Source: CAJXII01 sp965242915 (GTDB lineage: Bacteria > Campylobacterota > Campylobacteria > Campylobacterales > Arcobacteraceae). Taken from it: a DNA stretch of 64,000 bases. This document shows, piece after piece, positions 1 through 8,264 of the stretch. The position numbers and the translations under genes are program-made. The stretch spans positions 62,001 to 126,000 of the forward strand of contig CBDETN010000023.1 of assembly GCA_965242915.1 (NCBI GenBank), read 5' to 3'. The notes beneath the pieces were generated by a model that was not told the DNA's origin, made no database searches, and saw nothing but the letters and a program-made list of their open reading frames with translations. Every line of letters starts with the position of its first letter. The first letter of the stretch is position 1.

Positions 1-1
1 T

Positions 2-148
2 AAAGAAGCTTGGGCTCTGCAATTTCCGTATTTCCCTTATGATGAATATAATAAATCTATTAATGAGATTTATGAACAAGCACAAAAAGAAGATATCCAA
101 AGAAAAGATTTGGAACAATATATTTTAGATAAGCTTTCAAACTCTTAA
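2..148 (+). CDS. C-terminal end of an unrecognised protein (partial)
   Basis: An open frame runs in from the left edge and gives 48 residues before a TAA. It begins KEAWALQFPYFPYDEY and ends in a charged, probably helical tail (QKEDIQRKDLEQYILDKLS). I do not recognise the family. The next gene starts within about 20 bases on the same strand, so the two may share a transcript. No function is proposed. Confidence 0.5.
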   Translation, partial: KEAWALQFPYFPYDEYNKSINEIYEQAQKEDIQRKDLEQYILDKLSNS

Positions 149-165
149 AATGATTGATAAATAAA

Positions 166-459
166 ATGAACATAGATATCAAAAATACTTTAAGTAAATA
201 TCGTATATTTATGAAAAAAGAAACTATTCAAACCAAAGATATGATAATTACATTTAAAGATTTATTACATACTCAATTAGGTGGTAATACAAATCCGACA
301 AGTAAAGAGATAGATGATGCAATTGGACAATTGAAAAATGTTGGTAAAATGGCGGCTTTATTACCTTTAATCGCACTACCCGGTTCAGTTTTAACTATTC
401 CAATTTTAATTAAATTAGGAAAAAAATATAATATAGATATACTTCCAAGTTTTAAATAA
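166..459 (+). CDS. Small LETM1-like protein
   Basis: This is a protein of about 97 residues. The N-terminal half is charged, and the C-terminal half has a hydrophobic segment (MAALLPLIALPGSVLTIP) followed by LIKLGKKYNIDILPSFK. The pattern of a hydrophobic helix with PG, then P-x-x-x-K-L and a terminal LPS-F/K, resembles the end of the LETM1-like domain seen in short bacterial proteins. The homology is from memory of the motif and is not certain. I chose the ATG at 166; an in-frame TTG at 154 would add four residues. Neither start has a good Shine-Dalgarno sequence, so coupling to the upstream frame is possible. It converges with feoB. Confidence 0.5.
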   Translation: MNIDIKNTLSKYRIFMKKETIQTKDMIITFKDLLHTQLGGNTNPTSKEIDDAIGQLKNVGKMAALLPLIALPGSVLTIPILIKLGKKYNIDILPSFK

Positions 460-498
460 AAACTCTTCTATAATGTAGCTTTAGGATACTACATTATA
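459..498 (-). terminator. Candidate feoB terminator
   Basis: A perfect 10-bp inverted repeat, TATAATGTAG/CTACATTATA (469-478 and 489-498), has a 10-nt loop and overlaps the last codons of feoB. Read on the minus strand it is followed after about 6 nt by a run of five U (459-463). The AT-rich stem and the gap before the U-run make it a weaker call than the other terminators here. Confidence 0.45.
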
Positions 499-2511
499 CG
501 CTATAAAACTCATTATCCAAGCAACTGTTGTTGTAAAGACAAATAGATATGCTAAATATTTATATCCACCGGCTTCTTTGGCAAAAACCATAGATGCCGC
601 AAAACAAGGTAGATATATCATAACAAAGACTATAAATGAAACGGCACTCGCAAATGGTATTTGCTCTTTAATTGCACTTAATAGCTGATCATTTTCTTCA
701 TCAACATCTTCTCCTATATTGTATAAAATTCCTAAAGTTGCAACCACAACCTCTTTTGCAGCAAGTCCAGTCTCAAGTGCAATTGAAAGTTTCCAATCAA
801 ATCCAAGAGGTGCAAAAAATGGCTCACTTAGTTTTCCCATTTGTCCTAAGTAAGAATTTTCTAATTGAACTAATTGACTATCTGTATCACTTTTAGGATA
901 ATTTGATGCAAACCAGATTAAAATTGTAGCAGCCAAAATAAATGTACCTGCTTTTTTTAAATATGACCAAGCTTTTTGTGAAACAATCATATATATTAAT
1001 TTTAAAGTTGGCATTCTATATTTTGGCATCTCCATCACAAATGGTTCATCATCACCTTTAAATACAGTAAGTCTTAAAACTTTTGCCATCACAAGTCCTA
1101 GTAATGCCCCAGCTATATAGATAATAAATAATACATTACCAGCTTCATTGGCACTAAAAAATGCACCAGCAAATAAAACATATATAGGAAGTTTAGCTCC
1201 ACAACTCATAAATCCAATTATAAATAAAGTAATAAGTCTATCTTTCTCATTTTTTAAAGTTCGTGTAGCCATATATGCTGGAACACTACAACCAAACCCA
1301 GTAACTAAAGGGATAAAACTTTTACCATGAAGCCCAAATTTATGAAAAAATCCATCAAGTAAAAATGCAACTCTGCTCATATATCCAGTAGTTTCAAGCA
1401 ATGCAATACCAATATAAAGTATGATGATATTTGGTAGAAATAAAACAACAGCACCAACACCTGCAATAATACCGTCAACTATTAAAGAACGAAGTCCTTC
1501 GTGAGATATACTTTGTCCAACAGCATCTCCTAACCATCCAAAACCAGCATCAATATAATCCATTGGAATTGCACCAAGTTCAAAAGTAAGTTGAAATAGT
1601 CCCCACATAAAGAATAAAAAGATTGGCACACCAATATACTTATTTATAAGTATATTATCGATTTTTTTTGTTAATTTTTTTGGTTGTTTGTCAGTTGAAG
1701 TTTTAACTGTTTCTGCTCTGATACCTCTTGCAATTGAATGGTACTCTTGTGATTGAACATCAATTATATCTTTTGTTTCATAATATGAATATATTTTATC
1801 AAGTGATTTTACTAATAAGGGTTGAAGTTCCATAAAAATAGGTTCATCATGAACTGCTTTATAAAAAGGTTTATCTTCAATAAGAAGCTTAATAGCCATC
1901 TCTCTAGTATCTAAATCTTTATATTGATAGTTTTTTTTATCTAAAAATTCTTTTATATCAAAAATAACTTCTTCAATTGCGTCACTATAACTAATATTTG
2001 ATCTTAATCTTTTTTCATCATCATAAATACGATGCACAGTATCAAGCAGCTCATCTATACCCTCTTTTGTATTCGCAGATACTGCAACTGTAGGTATCCC
2101 TGTAATTGCTTCTATTTGCTTAGCATCAATTATAATACCTTCTTTTTTAGCTTCATCGTACATATTAAGAGCTAATACCATTTTCTTATTTAAATTTTGA
2201 AGTTCCAATGTTAAAAGTAAGTTTCTTGTTAAATGAGTAGAATCTACAACATTTATTATCACATCATAATCTTCATTTAAAAGATAATTTAGTGCTACTT
2301 TTTCCTCTTGAGAAAAACCGTTTATTGAATAAGTTCCCGGTAGATCTATCATTTCTATAGTATGACAATGATGTTCAAAACAAATTTCAGTTTTCTCAAC
2401 TGTTACACCGCTAAAGTTTCCAACTTTAAGTCGTGAATCACTCATGGCATTTATAAGTGATGATTTCCCTACATTTGGCTGCCCTGCTAGTATTATTCTC
2501 ATGGGTTTCAT
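481..2511 (-). CDS. feoB: FeoB ferrous iron transporter
   Basis: FeoB moves Fe2+ across the inner membrane. The N-terminal G domain shows the P-loop GQPNVGKS (10-17), DLPG (56-59) and NMYD (116-119). A linker follows, and from about residue 290 there is a polytopic membrane domain with the gate motif GFGCSVPAYMATRTL. At 676 residues it is shorter than the enterobacterial form of about 770. The start is the ATG at 2511, whose A is also the last base of the feoA TAA stop (TAATG), so translation is coupled. A second Met three codons in is an alternative start. The pair is preceded by two Fur-like boxes, consistent with iron repression. Confidence 0.97.
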   Translation of the reverse strand: MKPMRIILAGQPNVGKSSLINAMSDSRLKVGNFSGVTVEKTEICFEHHCHTIEMIDLPGTYSINGFSQEEKVALNYLLNEDYDVIINVVDSTHLTRNLLLTLELQNLNKKMVLALNMYDEAKKEGIIIDAKQIEAITGIPTVAVSANTKEGIDELLDTVHRIYDDEKRLRSNISYSDAIEEVIFDIKEFLDKKNYQYKDLDTREMAIKLLIEDKPFYKAVHDEPIFMELQPLLVKSLDKIYSYYETKDIIDVQSQEYHSIARGIRAETVKTSTDKQPKKLTKKIDNILINKYIGVPIFLFFMWGLFQLTFELGAIPMDYIDAGFGWLGDAVGQSISHEGLRSLIVDGIIAGVGAVVLFLPNIIILYIGIALLETTGYMSRVAFLLDGFFHKFGLHGKSFIPLVTGFGCSVPAYMATRTLKNEKDRLITLFIIGFMSCGAKLPIYVLFAGAFFSANEAGNVLFIIYIAGALLGLVMAKVLRLTVFKGDDEPFVMEMPKYRMPTLKLIYMIVSQKAWSYLKKAGTFILAATILIWFASNYPKSDTDSQLVQLENSYLGQMGKLSEPFFAPLGFDWKLSIALETGLAAKEVVVATLGILYNIGEDVDEENDQLLSAIKEQIPFASAVSFIVFVMIYLPCFAASMVFAKEAGGYKYLAYLFVFTTTVAWIMSFIAYNVVS

Positions 2512-2735
2512 TACACTAGCTCCACTTCTATTGTTTTAGCTTCCACAACTCTAATTCCTATTGATGTATCTTCTACATTTATCTCAATAGTATTTTTTGC
2601 CAAGCTGATAGTTTCAATAAAAACAGTTGCACCTTTTATGATACCAAATGAATAAAATCTTTGTTTTAAATCCTTTGGACATTCTATTTTTACAATCGTT
2701 GCTTTTTGGTTTTTTGATAAATCTGATAACCTCAT
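2511..2735 (-). CDS. feoA: FeoA, SH3-like partner of FeoB
   Basis: FeoA is a 74-residue cytoplasmic SH3-fold protein needed for FeoB activity. The sequence has the usual FeoA pattern: a basic N-terminus, RFYSFGIIKGATVFIE, and a C-terminal beta strand region ending in VEAKTIEVEL. It is the first gene of the feoAB operon and overlaps feoB by one base. The region upstream, 2736-3018, holds its promoter and the Fur-like boxes. Confidence 0.93.
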   Translation of the reverse strand: MRLSDLSKNQKATIVKIECPKDLKQRFYSFGIIKGATVFIETISLAKNTIEINVEDTSIGIRVVEAKTIEVELV

Positions 2736-2762
2736 AAAAAATTCCTAAATTTGTATTTTGCA

Positions 2763-2826
2763 AATGATAACCATTATCAACTTAAAATATCATTAAAAGT
2801 GATAGTTAATATCATTTTTGATTATA
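2763..2826 (-). promoter_or_regulatory. feoA promoter with two Fur-like boxes
   Basis: On the minus strand a -10 hexamer TATAAT lies at 2826-2821. Just downstream of it are two inverted repeats: TGATA-N5-TATCA at 2800-2814 and TGATAA-N3-TTATCA at 2765-2779. The second, with its flanks, closely matches the 19-bp Fur consensus. Both would cover the transcription start and early leader, the usual position for Fur repression. Fur binding is inferred from the sequence match and from the iron-transport target. Confidence 0.8.
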
Positions 2827-2846
2827 TGCTAACTTCTTGAGTGCTA

Positions 2847-2878
2847 CTAGCTACTTCTTTGTTACAAACAGTAACTAG
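2847..2878. repeat. Nested inverted repeat between the feoA and nuoA promoters
   Basis: CTAGCTAC at 2847-2854 pairs, with one mismatch, with GTAACTAG at 2871-2878. Inside it TTTG/CAAA flank a TTA loop. It lies between the divergent feoA and nuoA promoters. It could be a protein-binding palindrome; no function is assigned. Confidence 0.4.
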
Positions 2879-2923
2879 AAACATAATAAAGAATTTAATA
2901 TAAGTAGATATTTACATTTATTT

Positions 2924-3012
2924 TGCTAAAATCTATCCAATTATTATCGACTTTTTAATAAATAAACCGGCACAGGCTGGTTTTGTAATTAAACAAAAGT
3001 TGATACAAAGGG
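2924..3012 (+). promoter_or_regulatory. nuo operon promoter and ribosome binding site
   Basis: An extended -10 element, TG-C-TAAAAT, occupies 2924-2932 with no clear -35, a common pattern in Campylobacterota. The implied 5' leader is about 80 nt. AAGGGG, ending 6 bases before the nuoA ATG, is a strong Shine-Dalgarno sequence. Confidence 0.55.
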
Positions 3013-3018
3013 GAAACT

Positions 3019-3408
3019 ATGGAACATATGGATTTTGCGCATCCTTATTTCGGTGCTTTTGTTATGTTTGTATTAACATTCGGAGCATTTATGGCAACGA
3101 CTGCGGCTGCTAGATTTGTAAGTAGAAAGCTTGCACGATTAGATACTGAGAAGATAAAGTGTACACTTTATGAGTGTGGACCGGAAGTAACAAAACAACC
3201 AAATAGTATTTCGGTTCAGTTTTACTTAATGGCACTTTTATTTATTTTATTTGATGTGGAGATTATATTTATGTTTCCATGGGCTGTTAACTTTAAAGTG
3301 TTAGGTTGGTTTGGTTTTATTGAGATGATTTTATTTATCATTTTATTAACTATTGGTTTTATATACGCATGGAAAAAAGGAGCCCTTGAATGGCACAGCA
3401 TAAAGTAA
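3019..3408 (+). CDS. nuoA: NuoA, complex I membrane subunit
   Basis: NuoA is a small three-helix subunit at the junction of the membrane and peripheral arms of NADH-quinone oxidoreductase. The 129-residue protein has three hydrophobic segments and the loop KIKCTLYECGPE, matching the conserved YECG of the family. The helix containing FILFDVEIIFMFPWA carries the conserved acidic pair. The start ATG has AAGGGG upstream. It is the first gene of a 17.5-kb operon, and its end overlaps the nuoB start by 19 bases. Confidence 0.96.
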   Translation: MEHMDFAHPYFGAFVMFVLTFGAFMATTAAARFVSRKLARLDTEKIKCTLYECGPEVTKQPNSISVQFYLMALLFILFDVEIIFMFPWAVNFKVLGWFGFIEMILFIILLTIGFIYAWKKGALEWHSIK

Positions 3409-3899
3409 ATTATTTAGCAGATGGCGGAACGCCAATTGTTCTTACTGCGGTTGATAAACTTATAAACTTTGGTCGAAGTAATTCACTTTGGCCTATGACT
3501 TACGGTCTTGCTTGTTGTGCTATTGAGATGATGGCGTCAGGAGCATCTAGATTTGACTTTGACAGATTCGGTACTATTTTTAGAGCAAGTCCTCGACAAT
3601 CAGATGTTATTATTGTTGCAGGAACACTGACGAAAAAACATGCAGAATTTATGAGAAGACTTTATGATCAAATGCCAGATCCTAAATGGGTAATTTCTAT
3701 GGGAAGTTGTGCAAATACCGGTGGTATGTTTAATACATATGCAACAGTACAAGGTGTTGATAGAATTATTCATGTTGATATTTATCTTCCAGGTTGTGCG
3801 CCTCGACCTGAAACAATTCAATATGCACTTATGATGCTTCAAAGAAAAATTAGAAGTAAGCCTGCTAGTATGGCACAAAAAGCAAAAAGGTTAGTGTAA
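3390..3899 (+). CDS. nuoB: NuoB, N2 iron-sulfur subunit
   Basis: NuoB carries cluster N2, which passes electrons to quinone. The four ligands are visible: the Cys pair at 42-43 (LACCAIEMM), C107 (MGSCANTGG) and C136 (LPGCAPRPE). At 169 residues it has normal length. The ATG lies inside the end of nuoA, and the stop TAA overlaps the nuoC ATG by one base, so both junctions are coupled. Confidence 0.97.
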   Translation: MAQHKVNYLADGGTPIVLTAVDKLINFGRSNSLWPMTYGLACCAIEMMASGASRFDFDRFGTIFRASPRQSDVIIVAGTLTKKHAEFMRRLYDQMPDPKWVISMGSCANTGGMFNTYATVQGVDRIIHVDIYLPGCAPRPETIQYALMMLQRKIRSKPASMAQKAKRLV

Positions 3900-4720
3900 T
3901 GAGAGCATATCAAAACAAACAAGATGTACAAAAAAAATCTTACTTTAATGATAGATTTTACATCACACCGCAATTAGCTAAAGAGTCAGTTTATAATGAT
4001 TCAACTTTTAGTAATGATTTTTTGAGTTTATCAAAAAAAGTAGAAGTAAAAGAGGCCTTTATTGAACTTGACCATTTAGTAATGTATGTTAATGCTTGTG
4101 ATAATATTGAAGCTATTAAACATTTAAAAGAGATTTGCGCGTATGATTTTATGATGGAATTAACAGCTGTTGATTATCTGGCATCTAAAGGTGGATTTGA
4201 GATAGTTTATGAAATGTTGTCAATGAGTAAACATAAAAGAATAAGATTAAAATGTTTCTTAAACAAAGACCAAGCTATCGAATCTGTAAACCCACTTTTT
4301 AGAATGGCGGATTGGTCTGAGCGAGAGATGTATGATATGTATGGTGTAAAAGTTAATAATCATCCTATGATGAAAAGAATTCTTATGCCGGACGATTGGA
4401 CAGGTCATCCTTTATTAAAATCTTATCCAATGATTGGTGATGAAGCTGCAAGATGGTATGAAGTAGATAAAATTTTTGGAAAAGATGCCAGAGAAGAGGT
4501 TGGACCAGAAATCAGAGATCAAGCTGTTGTTGATAGATATGATACCGAAAGATTTGCAAGATTGGGTCATGAAGTTCCAAAAGGGGCTGTTATCTCTGAA
4601 GGTAATGAACCGGACACTCCTATTCGATATCAAGAAGAGGGTGGAGTTACAGCATTTGGTAAAAAGATTATAACACCATTTGATGAAATTAAATCTGTGC
4701 AATTAGAAGAGAGAAGGTAA
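3899..4720 (+). CDS. nuoC: NuoC, 30-kDa-type complex I subunit
   Basis: NuoC is a peripheral-arm subunit that packs against NuoD. The signature is EREMYDMYGVKVNNHP followed by RILMPDDWTGHPLLKSYP, in the middle of the protein. At 273 residues it is longer than a typical stand-alone NuoC of about 200. An N-terminal extension of about 50 residues and a C-terminal tail with no motif I recognise account for the difference. The start overlaps the nuoB stop by one base. Confidence 0.94.
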   Translation: MRAYQNKQDVQKKSYFNDRFYITPQLAKESVYNDSTFSNDFLSLSKKVEVKEAFIELDHLVMYVNACDNIEAIKHLKEICAYDFMMELTAVDYLASKGGFEIVYEMLSMSKHKRIRLKCFLNKDQAIESVNPLFRMADWSEREMYDMYGVKVNNHPMMKRILMPDDWTGHPLLKSYPMIGDEAARWYEVDKIFGKDAREEVGPEIRDQAVVDRYDTERFARLGHEVPKGAVISEGNEPDTPIRYQEEGGVTAFGKKIITPFDEIKSVQLEERR

Positions 4721-4724
4721 GATT

Positions 4725-5951
4725 ATGCAACATAAAAATAGATTAAAACCATTTTTTGAAAATATAACTTTTGATAGAGATGATAATACTATGGTGGTTA
4801 ACTTTGGACCACAACATCCATCTGCTCACGGACAGTTAAGATTAATTCTTGAACTACAAGGGGAAGAGGTAATTAAAGCTCATCCGGATGTTGGATATCT
4901 TCACAGAGGTATGGAGAAAATGGGTGAAAATATGATGTATAATGAATTTTTACCTACAACAGATAGAATGGATTATATCGCATCAACTTCTAATAACTAT
5001 GGATATGCACTTGCAATTGAGAAATTAATCGGTGTTGAAGCTCCTAGACGAGCAGAAGTTATCAGAACTATGCTTTTAGAATTAAATAGAATTATTTCGC
5101 ATCTTTTCTGGCTTGCTACTCACGCACTTGATGTTGGAGCTATGTCAGTATTCCTTTACGCGTTCCGTGAAAGAGAATATGCAATGGATTTAATGGAAGA
5201 TTATTGTGGAGCTAGACTTACTCACAGTGCAGTAAGAATTGGCGGTGTTCCTTTAGATTTACCAAAAGGTTGGATTTATGAATTAGAAAAATTTATGAAT
5301 ACCTTAACTGAACAAATTGGAGTTTATGAAGGATTATTATCTAAAAACAGAATCTGGAAAATGAGACTTGAAGGTGTAGGTGTAATCAGTCCTAAAATGG
5401 CAAAATCTTGGGGAGTTTCAGGTGTAGCATTAAGAGGTAGCGGATTTAAATGGGATTTAAGAAAAGAGATGCCTTATGGTTTATATCCTGAGCTTAGTTT
5501 TAATATTCCGGTTGCCGATACTTGTGACAGTTATGGAAGATATAAATGTACAATGCAAGAGATGGGAGAATCTATGAAGATTTTAAAACAACTTGTACCA
5601 ATGTATAAAAAAAGTGATACACAGCTTATGGCTATTTCACCTGAATATTTATCTGCTTCAAAAGAAGATATTATGACACAAAATTATTCTTTAATGCAGC
5701 ATTTTGTTTTAGTAACTCAAGGTATGAGACCACCAAAAGGTGAAGTTTATATAGCTACTGAATCACCAAAAGGTGAATTAGGATTTTATATAGTTTCAGA
5801 CGGTTCTCCTTATCCATATAAATTAAAAGTTAGAGCTCCTAGTTTTTGGCATACAGGTCTTTTACAAGATTTATTACCAGGACACCAATTAGCTGATGTT
5901 GTTACTATTATTGGTAACTTAAATATAGTATTTGGGGAGATTGACAGATAA
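4725..5951 (+). CDS. nuoD: NuoD, 49-kDa-type complex I subunit
   Basis: NuoD forms the quinone-binding cavity with NuoB and descends from the large subunit of NiFe hydrogenases. The 408-residue protein has FGPQHPSAHGQLRLILEL near the N-terminus and HPDVGYLHRGMEK, both family signatures. The C-terminus ends in VFGEIDR as in most NuoD proteins. The next gene starts at the final base of its stop codon. Confidence 0.97.
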   Translation: MQHKNRLKPFFENITFDRDDNTMVVNFGPQHPSAHGQLRLILELQGEEVIKAHPDVGYLHRGMEKMGENMMYNEFLPTTDRMDYIASTSNNYGYALAIEKLIGVEAPRRAEVIRTMLLELNRIISHLFWLATHALDVGAMSVFLYAFREREYAMDLMEDYCGARLTHSAVRIGGVPLDLPKGWIYELEKFMNTLTEQIGVYEGLLSKNRIWKMRLEGVGVISPKMAKSWGVSGVALRGSGFKWDLRKEMPYGLYPELSFNIPVADTCDSYGRYKCTMQEMGESMKILKQLVPMYKKSDTQLMAISPEYLSASKEDIMTQNYSLMQHFVLVTQGMRPPKGEVYIATESPKGELGFYIVSDGSPYPYKLKVRAPSFWHTGLLQDLLPGHQLADVVTIIGNLNIVFGEIDR

Positions 5952-6235
5952 TGAAAAGATTTGATTTAAGAAACCATAAAGCTGATTTTTTACCTAGATT
6001 AATAGAATTAATGAATACAGATATTCAAGATGGTGAAAATGGAATATTCATTTTTGAGATTGGTGATTTTTCAGCAGTTCAAAATGTTGCAGATACTGTA
6101 AAAGAAAATAAATTTACATTGATGAACTCATTGAAGTTTAATGAAGTAGATTGGACTGTAGTAGTTAAAAAAGCAGCGCCTCCTGTAGTAGTGGAAGTTG
6201 AAACTGAAGAAGAAACAGCAGTTGAAGAAAAATAA
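5951..6235 (+). CDS. NuoE-position protein without Fe-S cysteines (HP1264/Cj1575-like)
   Basis: This small protein of 94 residues occupies the nuoE position but contains no cysteine at all, so it cannot hold the 2Fe-2S cluster N1a of true NuoE. The C-terminal 20 residues are very acidic (VETEEETAVEEK). Helicobacter and Campylobacter have comparable short proteins here, and in those organisms complex I is thought to accept electrons from flavodoxin, not NADH. I infer a docking or structural role. It sits between nuoD, with one shared base, and the NuoF/GltD-like gene. Confidence 0.8.
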   Translation: MKRFDLRNHKADFLPRLIELMNTDIQDGENGIFIFEIGDFSAVQNVADTVKENKFTLMNSLKFNEVDWTVVVKKAAPPVVVEVETEEETAVEEK

Positions 6236-6250
6236 GGACAAGGCAACGAT

Positions 6251-8263
6251 TTGAGTAAAGTATATTTTTCTTCTTGGCAGGGTGAGTTAATTGACAATCG
6301 AGGCGTTAAAGCTGATGATTGGCAAGAAGCTAGTGCTAAATTGCCGGTACAATATGATAAAGAAAATTCAACTAAAGCGTTTGTAGGGTGGGATGGTTTT
6401 GCCCTTTTTGAAAATGATGTAGATGTAGTAAAATTAGCTTTAAATTATGCAAGACAATATCAAGAATATAGTGAAGCTTGCGGGCGATGTACACCTGGAC
6501 GATGGGGTGGACAAATACTATATGATATGCTTGATAAAATAGCCCGAGGTGAAGGGACATTTGATGATTTATCTCATATAAAAGAGATAAGTTCTACGAT
6601 GACAACAACCAGTAAATGTGAAATTGGTAAAACTGTACCGGTTCCTATTTTAGGGATGATTGAGCATTTTGAAGAGCAATTTATAACTTTAATTAAAGGA
6701 CAGACAAAATCTCCTTGGTATGATCAAAATGATGAAAAGTACATAGCAAATGTTACTGCTCCATGTAGTGATATGTGTCCTACTCATGTTGATATTCCTG
6801 GATATATTGAAGGTGTTAGAGATTTAAATTTTGAAGAATCATTAGCAAGTACAAGAGGTGCAATGCCTTTAGCTCATGTATGCGGCAGAGTTTGTCCTCA
6901 TCCTTGTGAAGATGCTTGTAGAAGAAAAAATTTAGATGAAGCAGTTTCGATTATGGAGCTTAAAAGAATAGGTGCTGATTATGAAACCGACCATAATTTA
7001 GAATGGTTTCATCCAATTAAACCTAAAAAACCTAGAGATGATGGTAAAAAAATAGCAATTATAGGAGCCGGTCCTGCTGGACTTGCAGCTGCATATTATT
7101 TAGCACTTGAAGGGATAGCTTGTGTCATCTTTGAAGAATTACCGGTATTAGGCGGTGAAGTTGCAGTTGGTGTTCCTGAATATAGAATGCCAATTGATAA
7201 ATATAATAAAGATATTCAGCTAGTAATTGATATGCCAACAGTTGAAGTTGTTAGAAATCACAGAGTAGATGCTAACAGGCTAAAAGAGATAGTTGAAGAA
7301 TTTGATGCGACTATGTTGGGATTTGGTGCAAGACTATCAAAAGCAATTCGTTGTGATAATGAAAATACTGAAATGGAAGGTTACTGGAGTGCTATAGAGA
7401 TGCTTGATAAAGTAAATTTATGGCATAAATATCGTATTGGATCTCCTGCAAGTGAAGACTTAAAAGATAAAATTGTAGTTTGTGTCGGTGGCGGGTTTAC
7501 ATCTATGGATGTTGTAAGATGTTCTATTAGAGAAGGTGCTAAAAAAGTTATAATGCTTTATAGACGAGATGAAAAAACTATCATTAGAAATACAACTTTA
7601 GAAGAATACACAGAAGCTGTTGAAGAGGGTGTTGAATTTATTTTCCATAGTGCTATCCAAGAGCTTATAGATGAAGATGGTAAGTTAAAATCTATGATTG
7701 TAAATAAATATGAGTTAATTCCAGATCCAGATGGCGGAAGAGCTCAATTAAAGAAAATTGAGGGTGCTGATTTTGAGATAGAGTGTGATTTAGTTATACC
7801 TGCTGTTTCACAAGCTTGTGATTTACAGATACTTCCAAAAGAGTGGGAACTATCAATGACATCATGGGGAACTTTGCAAACTAACGGTAAAGATTATATG
7901 ACAAGTAAAGATGGTCTTTTTGCTGCTGGAGATTGTGAATATGGTCCTATGACAATTGTAAATGCAGTTGGGCAAGCAAGACGGGCAGCTTCAGTGATGT
8001 CAAGATATATCTATGATGGAAAGCTAAGTTTAACTGATGTTGAGATTATGGAAGATCATATGAACCGTCTTAAAGTTTTTAATAAAAATGAAAAAATTAA
8101 AGGTTGGATGCCAGGGCTTCCTCGAGAAGAAAGTGAAAAAGTGGAAACTGAAATTAGAAAAAATAATAATGTAGAAGTAAATCTTGGATTTACAGCGCAA
8201 GAAGCTCAAGATGAGGCTGAGAGATGTATGCGATGTTATTATTTATCAATGGTGGCGGTGTAA
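6251..8263 (+). CDS. NuoF-remnant fused to a GltD-like FAD/NAD(P) oxidoreductase
   Basis: This 670-residue protein sits in the nuoF position. Residues 60-145 match only the C-terminal Fe-S region of NuoF (CGRCTPG at 77-83, later SKCEIG with C123). The third Cys of the usual CGxCxPC is Gly here, and the N-terminal FMN/NADH domain is absent. From about 165 it is GltD-like: C172/C176, CGRVCPHPCEDAC (211-223), the FAD P-loop IGAGPAG (271-277), a second Rossmann motif CVGGGFTSM near 415, and GLFAAGDCEYGP near 567. It ends with C659-x2-C662. It probably delivers electrons to or from NuoG through FAD; the donor cannot be told from sequence. The start is TTG at 6251. Confidence 0.88.
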   Translation: MSKVYFSSWQGELIDNRGVKADDWQEASAKLPVQYDKENSTKAFVGWDGFALFENDVDVVKLALNYARQYQEYSEACGRCTPGRWGGQILYDMLDKIARGEGTFDDLSHIKEISSTMTTTSKCEIGKTVPVPILGMIEHFEEQFITLIKGQTKSPWYDQNDEKYIANVTAPCSDMCPTHVDIPGYIEGVRDLNFEESLASTRGAMPLAHVCGRVCPHPCEDACRRKNLDEAVSIMELKRIGADYETDHNLEWFHPIKPKKPRDDGKKIAIIGAGPAGLAAAYYLALEGIACVIFEELPVLGGEVAVGVPEYRMPIDKYNKDIQLVIDMPTVEVVRNHRVDANRLKEIVEEFDATMLGFGARLSKAIRCDNENTEMEGYWSAIEMLDKVNLWHKYRIGSPASEDLKDKIVVCVGGGFTSMDVVRCSIREGAKKVIMLYRRDEKTIIRNTTLEEYTEAVEEGVEFIFHSAIQELIDEDGKLKSMIVNKYELIPDPDGGRAQLKKIEGADFEIECDLVIPAVSQACDLQILPKEWELSMTSWGTLQTNGKDYMTSKDGLFAAGDCEYGPMTIVNAVGQARRAASVMSRYIYDGKLSLTDVEIMEDHMNRLKVFNKNEKIKGWMPGLPREESEKVETEIRKNNNVEVNLGFTAQEAQDEAERCMRCYYLSMVAV

Positions 8264-8264
8264 T

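Noticed and set aside
8184..8264. Upstream start of the first nuoG
   Set aside because: It would overlap the previous gene by 80 bases in another frame. The ATG at 8265 is one base after that stop and begins the conserved 2Fe-2S domain.
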